Origin: an uncultured Jannaschia sp.
GTDB lineage: Bacteria; Pseudomonadota; Alphaproteobacteria; Rhodobacterales; Rhodobacteraceae
Reading direction: 5' to 3'
Assembly (NCBI GenBank): GCA_937916365.1
Contig: CALFSY010000066.1
Coordinates: 1-38,534 of the forward strand
Length of the DNA stretch: 38,534 bases
The translations under genes and the position numbers were made by a program. Numbering within the stretch: the first letter of the stretch is position 1; every line of letters starts with the position of its first letter. Positions 31,573 through 38,534 of the stretch are shown one piece after another. The notes below the pieces were generated by a model. It was not told the origin of the DNA and made no database searches. It saw only the letters and a list, made by a program, of their open reading frames with translations.

Positions 31573-33489
31573 ATGCCGCCCCGCGCCCCCCGACTTTTAA
31601 TGAAAACCGCGCTGCGATGTCAGAGTGTAACAAAGATTTTTGTGTGGGCTGCATTGGTTTGGGCGGGCCTAGGCACAATGGGCCTGTCACAAGAACCGCC
31701 GCATGAAAACGATCTGATTGTCACCCATGGTGTATCAACATTTGGCGCGTTGCGTTATGACGCCAATTTTCCAAATCTTGACTACGTCAACCCCGATGCC
31801 CCGCAAGGGGGTGAAATATCATTTGCCTGGGCTTCGGGGCAATTTGATTCCCTGCACCCTTATACACGGGTTGGTCGCCCTGCCGTTTTATCGTCAATCT
31901 TTTTTGAATCCATGCTGGAAGGCACGGCAGATGAAATTGGATCGGCATATTGTTTGTTGTGTGAAACCATCGCGTATCCGACGGATGTATCCTTTGTCAT
32001 TTTTACCATCCGCGACGATGCGCGATTTTCCGATGGCACACCGATTACCGCCGCAGACGCATTATTTTCTTATGAAATTCTGCGGGATGAGGGATTGCCC
32101 AGTTTTCGCGCCTCAATACCACTGACCATTCAATCGGCGGAAATTTTGGATGATCGCCGCATAAAATTCAATTTCAACCCTGACGCCCCAATTCGGGGGC
32201 GGATCGTGTCCGCCGGTGGCCTGCCGGTTTTTAGCCAGGCCAGCCACGTGGCGTCTGGTCTTGCATTTGAAGACAGCAGGCTTACCCCCCTTATCGGATC
32301 TGGCCCTTATGTTTTGGGTGAGGCCGAACCGGGCCATCGTGTCGTTTACACCCGTAATCGGGATTATTGGGGCAACGATTTACCTCTTAATCGTGGGCGA
32401 TATAATTTCGACAGTATCCGCATCGAATACTATGGCGATGCCTTGGCCGCATTCGAAGGGTTCACGGCGGGCACCTACACCTTTCGCCAAGAAAGCAGCA
32501 GCCAAGCCTGGGCTAACAACTACAATTTTCCCAAATTAACCCAAGGCATTGTGGTGCGCGAAGAATTGCCCGACGGCACCATCGCAACCGGTCAAAGTTT
32601 TGTCTTAAACCTGCGGCGTGAAAAGTTTCAGGACGTGCGCGTGCGAAACGCCATTGCGTTGATGTTCAATTTTGAATGGACAAACGAAACCCTGTTTTCT
32701 GGGCTGTATTCCCCTATTTACAGTTTTTGGGAAAACACCGATCTAGCCGCCCAAGGTTTGCCCAGTGCTGCGGAATTAGCGGTGTTAGACCCCTTACGCG
32801 ATGTGTTGCCGCCCACCGTGTTTACAGATGAACCATTTGTGGTGACCCCATCAAACCCAGCGCGGGCTTTCGATCGTCGCCAGGCGCGGTTGGCCGTGGC
32901 ATTGTTGGAGCAGGCGGGGTGGATCACGGGCGATGATGGCCTAGTGCGCAATGCTGCGGGGCAAACGTTGGATGTAGAGTTTTTGAATTCCTCCCCCCTA
33001 TTTGATCGGGTGATTAATCCGTATGTGGAAAATTTGCGCAATATCGGCATTAATGCCTCGCTCCGGCGGGTGGATAATGCACAGTTCAGCCAAAGGCAGC
33101 GCGACGCAGATTTTGACATCATAACCGATCATTTCCCCATGGGATACGAACCAGGCGCAGGATTGCGGCAATATTTCGGATCCATCGGCGCGGATGAGGC
33201 ATTGTTTAATTCCCCCGGGTTAAGCGACGAAGGCGTCAACCGATTGATCGAAATTGTCGTGAATGCCGAAACACAAGACGACCTTACGGCGGCTGTTCGC
33301 GCGTTGGATCGTGTGTTACGCGCGCATGTAATTCGCGTGCCACAATGGTTTAACAATGCGCATTGGGTGGCCTATTATGATATGTATCGGTATCCTGATC
33401 CATTGCCGCCCTACGATTTAGGATTTCTAGATTTTTGGTGGATTGATCCGGAGGCTGAGGCAAATTTACAGACCCAAGGCGCGTTTTAA
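31573..33489 (+). CDS. yejA: YejA-type oligopeptide-binding protein of an ABC importer
   Basis: This is a 638-residue periplasmic solute-binding protein of the SBP_bac_5 class. A signal peptide with a basic start (PRAPRLLMKTALR) and hydrophobic core (IFVWAALVWAGLGTMGLS) is followed by the YejA-like opening THGVSTFGALRYD. Class landmarks are FSDGTPITAADALFSYE, GSGPYVLGEAEPGH and YTRNRDYWGNDLP. YejABEF takes up peptides and, in enterobacteria, microcin C. ATG at 31573 is chosen because AGAGG lies five bases upstream; an ATG at 31549 is weaker. The permease gene starts six bases after the stop. Confidence 0.92.
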   Translation: MPPRAPRLLMKTALRCQSVTKIFVWAALVWAGLGTMGLSQEPPHENDLIVTHGVSTFGALRYDANFPNLDYVNPDAPQGGEISFAWASGQFDSLHPYTRVGRPAVLSSIFFESMLEGTADEIGSAYCLLCETIAYPTDVSFVIFTIRDDARFSDGTPITAADALFSYEILRDEGLPSFRASIPLTIQSAEILDDRRIKFNFNPDAPIRGRIVSAGGLPVFSQASHVASGLAFEDSRLTPLIGSGPYVLGEAEPGHRVVYTRNRDYWGNDLPLNRGRYNFDSIRIEYYGDALAAFEGFTAGTYTFRQESSSQAWANNYNFPKLTQGIVVREELPDGTIATGQSFVLNLRREKFQDVRVRNAIALMFNFEWTNETLFSGLYSPIYSFWENTDLAAQGLPSAAELAVLDPLRDVLPPTVFTDEPFVVTPSNPARAFDRRQARLAVALLEQAGWITGDDGLVRNAAGQTLDVEFLNSSPLFDRVINPYVENLRNIGINASLRRVDNAQFSQRQRDADFDIITDHFPMGYEPGAGLRQYFGSIGADEALFNSPGLSDEGVNRLIEIVVNAETQDDLTAAVRALDRVLRAHVIRVPQWFNNAHWVAYYDMYRYPDPLPPYDLGFLDFWWIDPEAEANLQTQGAF

Positions 33490-33495
33490 CACACC

Positions 33496-34647
33496 ATGGG
33501 CGCCTATATCGTCAGACGTCTATCGTTGATTATTCCAACGCTGTTGGGGATCATGGTGTTAAACTTTGCTTTGACACAGTTCATTCCCGGCGGCCCCATC
33601 GAACAGGTTTTGGCGCAACTTGACGGCCAAGGCGATGTATTTGAAGCGATTGCAGGCGCAGGCACCGAAACCATTGGTGAAACCAACATCAACGATACCT
33701 ATCAGGGCGCGCGCGGTTTGCCGCAGGATTTTTTGGATGATCTGCGCGTGCAATTCAATTTCGCCCGCATCGTGTGCGACGACACCCATACTGGCCCCCC
33801 CGATCTGTCAAATCCCGCTTGTGGGGCCGAAGACATCCCAGGTGTCGAACGATTTTTTTTAATGATCTGGGATTACCTGCGCTTTGATTTCGGGGAAAGC
33901 TATTTTCGGTCTATTTCTGTGGTTGATTTGGTGCTGGAAAAAATGCCCGTGTCAATCTCGCTTGGCCTGTGGTCAACATTGATTGCCTATTTGGTGTCGA
34001 TCCCTTTGGGCATACGAAAAGCCATGCGCGACGGTAGCCGTTTTGACACATGGACATCGGGGGTTATCATCGTGGCATATGCGATCCCTGGGTTTTTATT
34101 CGCTATTTTATTGCTGATCCTGTTTGCAGGGGGGCGGTATTTTCAAATTTTCCCGTTGCGGGGGTTGGTGTCGGACGGATGGGCCGACATGACAACTATC
34201 CAACAAATTGGCGATTATTTTTGGCACATCACATTGCCGGTTTTGGCATCAACCATCGCGGCCTTCGCAACGTTGACATTGCTGACCAAAAATAGCTTTT
34301 TGGATGAAATAAAAAAACAATACGTGATGACAGCACGGGCAAAGGGGCTGCGCGACAATGCGGTGTTGTATGGTCATGTGTTCCGAAATGCCATGTTGAT
34401 TGTCATCGCGGGGTTTCCGGCGGTGTTTGTGGGGGTATTTTTCGGCGGCTCATTGATTATCGAAACGATTTTTAGCCTTGATGGATTGGGCCGTTTGGCG
34501 TTTGAGGCAGCGGTTAGCCGCGATTATCCGGTCATTTTCGGCACACTTTTTGTGTTCGGTTTAATCGGCCTAATTGTGGGTATTTTATCAGACTTGATGT
34601 ATATCTGGATCGATCCGCGGATTGATTTTGAAACGCGCGAGGTATGA
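33496..34647 (+). CDS. yejB: YejB-type ABC permease
   Basis: This 383-residue integral membrane protein is one half of the importer channel. A first helix (RLSLIIPTLLGIMVLNFAL) is followed by a long periplasmic loop with PGGPIEQVLAQLDGQG, and then five more helices. The EAA loop that docks with the ATPase is visible as YVMTARAKGLRDNAVLYGHVFRNA (about residues 275-298), ending in the G-rich SLDGLGRL segment. It begins six bases after yejA and ends overlapping yejE by four bases (ATGA). The stretch between helices 1 and 2 is long, as in YejB and unlike DppB. Confidence 0.92.
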   Translation: MGAYIVRRLSLIIPTLLGIMVLNFALTQFIPGGPIEQVLAQLDGQGDVFEAIAGAGTETIGETNINDTYQGARGLPQDFLDDLRVQFNFARIVCDDTHTGPPDLSNPACGAEDIPGVERFFLMIWDYLRFDFGESYFRSISVVDLVLEKMPVSISLGLWSTLIAYLVSIPLGIRKAMRDGSRFDTWTSGVIIVAYAIPGFLFAILLLILFAGGRYFQIFPLRGLVSDGWADMTTIQQIGDYFWHITLPVLASTIAAFATLTLLTKNSFLDEIKKQYVMTARAKGLRDNAVLYGHVFRNAMLIVIAGFPAVFVGVFFGGSLIIETIFSLDGLGRLAFEAAVSRDYPVIFGTLFVFGLIGLIVGILSDLMYIWIDPRIDFETREV

Positions 34648-35795
34648 CAATGCCGGATCAATCCCTGCCCGCACGGCGTTTTCATTTGGCACTTTCACCG
34701 TTAAACCGCCGCCGCTGGACCAATTTTAAGGCAAACCGGCGCGCCTATTGGTCATTGATCGTTTTTGCGGTGCTTTATGGTCTGTCACTTTGCGCCGAAT
34801 TCATTGCTAATGATCGGCCTTTGTTGGTGCGGTATCAAGGGGCGTTTTATACCCCTATCTTTAACTTTTATCCCGAAACGGCCTTTGGCGGTGATTTCCG
34901 AACCGAAGCCGTTTATCGCGATGTTGAAGTGCAGTGTCTTATCATTTCTGGCGGGCTGGAGGCATGTTGGGACGCCCCCCAGGATGTCATCGCCGAGGTG
35001 AGACAAACCGCCGCCCATGACGGGCAGAACGTGATGCGCGGGTGGTTGTTGTGGCCGCCCATCCCCTACAGTTACGACACCGTGAATGATTTGGACCGTG
35101 CCGCCCCATCACCGCCCAATGCCGATCATTGGTTGGGCACCGACGATACCGCACGCGATGTTTTGGCGCGTGTAATCTATGGATTTCGCCTATCGGTAAG
35201 TTTTGCGTTGATTGTCACGTTGGCAACCTCGATCATCGGTATCGCCGCCGGCGCCGCACAAGGGTATTTTGGCGGCTGGATTGATTTGTTTTTTCAACGT
35301 ATTATCGAAATTTGGAACGCCACGCCCAGCCTTTATATCATCATTATCGTTTCCGCGATTTTCGCGGTGAACTTTTGGCTTTTGGCCGGATTGATGGTGT
35401 TGTTTGGATGGACAGGATTGGTGGGGGTTGTGCGGGCCGAATTTTTGCGTGCGCGAAATTTTGAATACATCCGTGCGGCGCGGGCGTTAGGCGTTTCAAG
35501 TGGCGTCATCATGTTTCGCCATGTGTTGCCAAACGCCATGGTTGCAACGCTGACATTTCTACCTTTTACTGTAACGGGCACAATCAGCGGTCTGGCCGTG
35601 CTTGATTTTTTGGGGTTTGGGTTACCATCATCGGCCCCTTCTTTGGGGGAAATGACCCTGCAGGCGCGCAATAATTTGGCCGCACCTTGGTTGGGCTTCA
35701 CCGCATTTTTCACGTTTGCGATCATGCTATCGCTTTTGGTGTTTATTTTTGAAGGTGTGCGTGATGCCTTCGACCCAAGAAAGACATTTGCATGA
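34644..35795 (+). CDS. yejE: YejE-type ABC permease
   Basis: This 383-residue permease is the second half of the channel. After a cytoplasmic N-terminus (SPLNRRRWTNFKANRRAYWS) and a first helix (IVFAVLYGLSLCAEFI) comes a large periplasmic insert of about 120 residues. This has WPPIPYSYDTVNDL and the typical LGTDDTARDVLARVIYGFR before the core helices. The EAA loop is ARNFEYIRAARALGVSSGVI and the end has ARNNLAAPWLGFTAF. Its ATG overlaps yejB and its stop overlaps yejF, both as ATGA, so the three are translationally coupled. Confidence 0.92.
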   Translation: MTMPDQSLPARRFHLALSPLNRRRWTNFKANRRAYWSLIVFAVLYGLSLCAEFIANDRPLLVRYQGAFYTPIFNFYPETAFGGDFRTEAVYRDVEVQCLIISGGLEACWDAPQDVIAEVRQTAAHDGQNVMRGWLLWPPIPYSYDTVNDLDRAAPSPPNADHWLGTDDTARDVLARVIYGFRLSVSFALIVTLATSIIGIAAGAAQGYFGGWIDLFFQRIIEIWNATPSLYIIIIVSAIFAVNFWLLAGLMVLFGWTGLVGVVRAEFLRARNFEYIRAARALGVSSGVIMFRHVLPNAMVATLTFLPFTVTGTISGLAVLDFLGFGLPSSAPSLGEMTLQARNNLAAPWLGFTAFFTFAIMLSLLVFIFEGVRDAFDPRKTFA

Positions 35796-37390
35796 ATGTT
35801 TTGAACGTGCGCAATTTGTCGGTGACCTTTACGCAAGGGGCGCGCACTGTGCGGGCGGTTAACGATGTATCTTTCACGGTAGATAAAGGCGAAACAGTCG
35901 CTTTGGTGGGCGAATCCGGATCCGGGAAATCCGTCACGGCGTTGTCTACTGTGGCGCTTTTGCCGTCTTCGGCCCATGTCGAAGGATCGGTTACATATAA
36001 CGGGCAACAGATGGTCGGCGCCCCCGATACAGTGCTGCGCGGTGTGCGCGGCAATGACATCAGTTTCATTTTTCAAGAACCGATGACATCGCTTAACCCT
36101 TTGCACACACTGGAAAAACAAATCAGCGAAAGCTTGACCTTGCACCAAGGTCTGCGTGGGGAAAAGGCCCGCGCGCGGGTAATTGAATTGTTAACCAAGG
36201 TAGGTATTCGTGACCCAGAAACCCGATTAGGGGCCTATCCCCATCAATTATCGGGGGGGCAACGGCAACGGGTCATGATCGCCATGGCCTTGGCCAATGA
36301 GCCAGACCTGTTGATCGCCGATGAACCCACAACCGCCCTTGACGTCACGATCCAGGCACAAATCCTTGACCTATTGGCCGATCTCAAAACGTCCGAAGGG
36401 ATGAGCCTGTTGTTCATTACCCACGATCTAGGGATTGTGCGGCGGATTGCCGATCGGGTGTGTGTCATGCAAAATGGCGACATCGTCGAACAAGGCCCCA
36501 CCACCGATATTTTCGACACGCCGCGCCATACATATACACAAAAATTGTTAGCTGCCGAACCCACCGGCACCCCCCACCCTGTGGCTAGTGATGCGCCTAC
36601 GGTGGTGTCTACACGCGATTTACGGGTCTGGTTTCCGATCCAACGCGGTCTACTGCGCCGCACGGCGGGGTATGTAAAGGCGGTCAATGCCGCCACCCTA
36701 AACGTGCGGGCCGGGGAAACATTGGGCGTCGTGGGCGAAAGCGGATCGGGAAAAACCACCCTGGCCCTGGCGATTTTGCGATTGATTGCTTCAAACGGGC
36801 CAATCGTATTTTTGGGCCGCGATGTGCAAGGGTTAAAATCGCGTGATTTGCGGCCCATCCGCCGTGATATGCAAATCGTGTTTCAAGATCCCTATGGGTC
36901 GCTTAGCCCGCGCATGACGATCGAACGGATCGTGGGCGAAGGTTTGTCAATCCATGGTGTGCCACACGCGGAACAGCGACAAAGAATTGCCAATATCCTT
37001 GGCGAAGTGGGCCTTGATCCTGCAATGATGGATCGCTACCCACATGAATTTTCCGGCGGCCAACGACAGCGGATCGCCATCGCACGTGCCATGATCTTGC
37101 GGCCGAAATTTGTGGTGTTGGATGAACCAACCTCGGCCCTTGATCGAACGGTCCAGGTGCAAATCGTGGCATTGCTGCGCGATTTACAGCGACGGTATGG
37201 GTTGGCCTATCTATTTATTTCCCACGATTTTGGCGTGGTGCGCGCGCTAAGCCATCAGGTGATTGTCATGAAACAAGGCGATGTGATTGAAACCGCCGCG
37301 ACGGAAACTTTATTCAAAACCCCACGCACAGCGTATACGCGGGATCTTTTGCAAGCGGCGTTTGCAAACAGTGTGGGAACAGCGTCCTAA
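35792..37390 (+). CDS. yejF: YejF-type fused double ABC ATPase
   Basis: This 532-residue protein carries two complete nucleotide-binding domains in one chain. Domain 1 has Walker A GESGSGKS, signature LSGGQRQRVMIAMAL, and DEPTTALD. Domain 2 has GESGSGKTT, FSGGQRQRIAIARAM, and DEPTSALD. Between them is a linker resembling the C-terminal oligopeptide cluster region. It powers the YejBE channel with YejA bringing substrate. ATG at 35792 overlaps the yejE stop. No further gene follows on this strand, and a convergent gene ends 39 bp downstream. Confidence 0.95.
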   Translation: MNVLNVRNLSVTFTQGARTVRAVNDVSFTVDKGETVALVGESGSGKSVTALSTVALLPSSAHVEGSVTYNGQQMVGAPDTVLRGVRGNDISFIFQEPMTSLNPLHTLEKQISESLTLHQGLRGEKARARVIELLTKVGIRDPETRLGAYPHQLSGGQRQRVMIAMALANEPDLLIADEPTTALDVTIQAQILDLLADLKTSEGMSLLFITHDLGIVRRIADRVCVMQNGDIVEQGPTTDIFDTPRHTYTQKLLAAEPTGTPHPVASDAPTVVSTRDLRVWFPIQRGLLRRTAGYVKAVNAATLNVRAGETLGVVGESGSGKTTLALAILRLIASNGPIVFLGRDVQGLKSRDLRPIRRDMQIVFQDPYGSLSPRMTIERIVGEGLSIHGVPHAEQRQRIANILGEVGLDPAMMDRYPHEFSGGQRQRIAIARAMILRPKFVVLDEPTSALDRTVQVQIVALLRDLQRRYGLAYLFISHDFGVVRALSHQVIVMKQGDVIETAATETLFKTPRTAYTRDLLQAAFANSVGTAS

Positions 37391-37429
37391 CACATCGACC
37401 GCACCGGTAAGATACCAACCCTAACATAC

Positions 37430-38287
37430 CTATTCCGCCGCCAGAGGTGTAGTATGCCATGCAGCGCCAATGAAATTACCCATAACCTTATTTAACGTGT
37501 TTTTTACAAATCCAAAGTTTTCATTTGGACGAATTAGGCGTTCATCCATATAAAGCGCCCGGTTGATTTCAACTTGCACGGCATGGCGGCCCTGCTTTGG
37601 GCATCCATAGTGTTGAATCACAAATGCCCCGGCGAATGGGGCGTTTCGGCATACGCACAGACCGGCGGAAAAAAACGCGGCCTCCAACGCATCCACAAAA
37701 TCACGCGCCGCCGAAGCACCAAACCGATCACCCAACACAACATCGGGCCGTGGGCCCCCCGGGTGCGCCACACCATTCAACGCATCGTGGGGCATTGAAT
37801 GAAAATCCACCAAAATGGCATGACCAAAACGTTCATGCGCATGCGTCATCAAACGATCCAGTTGGGCATGGTAAGGTTTCCAGATCCGATCAATTCTGCT
37901 TCGCGCCTCGGCCTGGGTAAGTTTGCCGCGATAAATCGCGCGACCATGGGCCACAACGCGCGGAATTACCCCTAAACCCGAATGAATACGCGGCGTTTTG
38001 GCAACCGCACCCACGCCCTGCACAACTTGGGGGTCCACCTCATCAATATTGCGGTTCAGATCGACATAAGCGCGCGGGTATTCGGCCACCAAAAGCGGCG
38101 CCCCAAATTTCGGCGCATCGGCGATTAACATATCAACAAATGCGTCCTCTGACGATCGGATACTTTGTTCATCCAACACGCTAACATCCAAAAACGCGCT
38201 GGGATAATACCGCCCCGAATGTGGTGAAGCAACCACAACCGGCGTCGTGATGTCATTGGGCATAGCCAAACGATAGGCTGCACGCAT
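37430..38287 (-). CDS. N-formylglutamate amidohydrolase family protein
   Basis: This is a 285-residue FGase-like hydrolase. Conserved segments are VASPHSGRYYP with a metal-binding His, EYPRAYVDLNRNIDEVD, LVDFHSMPHD with another His, and the downstream GRHAVQVEINRALYM with a Glu. Family members hydrolyse N-formyl-glutamate in histidine degradation (HutG-type) or related N-acyl amino acids. No other hut gene is in the window, so the substrate is not certain. It converges with yejF, and its start at 38287 is preceded by GGAAA eight bases upstream. tRNA-Val follows in the opposite orientation. Confidence 0.88.
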   Translation of the reverse strand: MRAAYRLAMPNDITTPVVVASPHSGRYYPSAFLDVSVLDEQSIRSSEDAFVDMLIADAPKFGAPLLVAEYPRAYVDLNRNIDEVDPQVVQGVGAVAKTPRIHSGLGVIPRVVAHGRAIYRGKLTQAEARSRIDRIWKPYHAQLDRLMTHAHERFGHAILVDFHSMPHDALNGVAHPGGPRPDVVLGDRFGASAARDFVDALEAAFFSAGLCVCRNAPFAGAFVIQHYGCPKQGRHAVQVEINRALYMDERLIRPNENFGFVKNTLNKVMGNFIGAAWHTTPLAAE

Positions 38288-38454
38288 TGCAAATTTTCCG
38301 TAATCGGTGTTTGCCTTTTACGCTTTGACTATATGCACATTTTTCATAAGGGCAAAGGCCCTTGAACCATGCAACCAATCCCTTTATAAATTTCGCATTA
38401 TTTTGCAGGTTTCAGCATCGCACACAATTTACCGATCAAAACTTACCCAAAATA

Positions 38455-38529
<75 letters not shown>

Positions 38530-38534
38530 TTTTC

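Overview
The window looks like a chromosomal segment of an alphaproteobacterium, most likely a member of the Rhodobacterales (roseobacter-like) of intermediate GC content. Supporting signs are a fused ispDF gene, NtrB, ThyX instead of ThyA, a cytoplasmic CnoX-type thioredoxin/TPR protein with a CGPC site, a CenR-like response regulator, a membrane-anchored class I cytochrome c, and small families (DUF6525-like, DUF1826) that I associate with Rhodobacteraceae. Nearly all the sequence is compact housekeeping DNA. I see no phage, transposon, integron or CRISPR array. This assignment is by recognition of protein motifs only; no search was run.

Layout, left to right. At 1-6386 are a truncated ntrB (-), ispDF (+), an orphan PAAR protein (+), a short RNase D (+), thyX (-), then leuB plus a GNAT acetyltransferase (+). 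At 6528-9294 are tRNA-Pro(CGG), an Rrf2-type regulator (-) and a tightly overlapping + strand operon (COG0523 GTPase, DUF1826, DUF6525-like). A perfect Zur-like palindrome lies between the regulator and the operon, and this is the most interesting segment. At 9556-17568, all on the - strand, are a Bax-inhibitor-1 family protein, aspS, an FG-GAP/VCBS protein, a [2Fe-2S] ferredoxin, a DegP-type protease, and hflC and hflK. At 17663-23351, also -, are gor, rpiA, a thiamine pyrophosphokinase, radC, map and sfsA. At 23405-28070 are a CinA-N/MoCF protein (+), then Trm112-like, LON-N and CnoX genes (-), a DUF1622-like membrane protein, an FMN reductase and the OmpR-family regulator. At 28239-31415 are ribA and an L,D-transpeptidase (+), a prephenate dehydratase (-) and the membrane cytochrome c (+). 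At 31573-37390 is a complete yejABEF oligopeptide ABC importer operon (+). The window ends with an N-formylglutamate amidohydrolase-like gene (-) and tRNA-Val(GAC).

How the genes work together. Most are independent housekeeping functions grouped in short operons with overlapping stop/start codons: gor-rpiA, hflKC, LON-trm112, ferredoxin-VCBS, yejBEF and ribA-ldt. Envelope and protein quality control is well represented by HflK/HflC, DegP, CnoX and LON-N. The coherent accessory module is the probable zinc-starvation operon at 7118-9294. A metallochaperone-like GTPase is translated in coupling with DUF1826, whose HxD...H...R pattern resembles a 2-oxoglutarate/Fe(II) oxygenase, and with a small basic protein. 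A second regulatory candidate is an inverted repeat in front of the CenR-like regulator that would bury its ribosome binding site in a hairpin.
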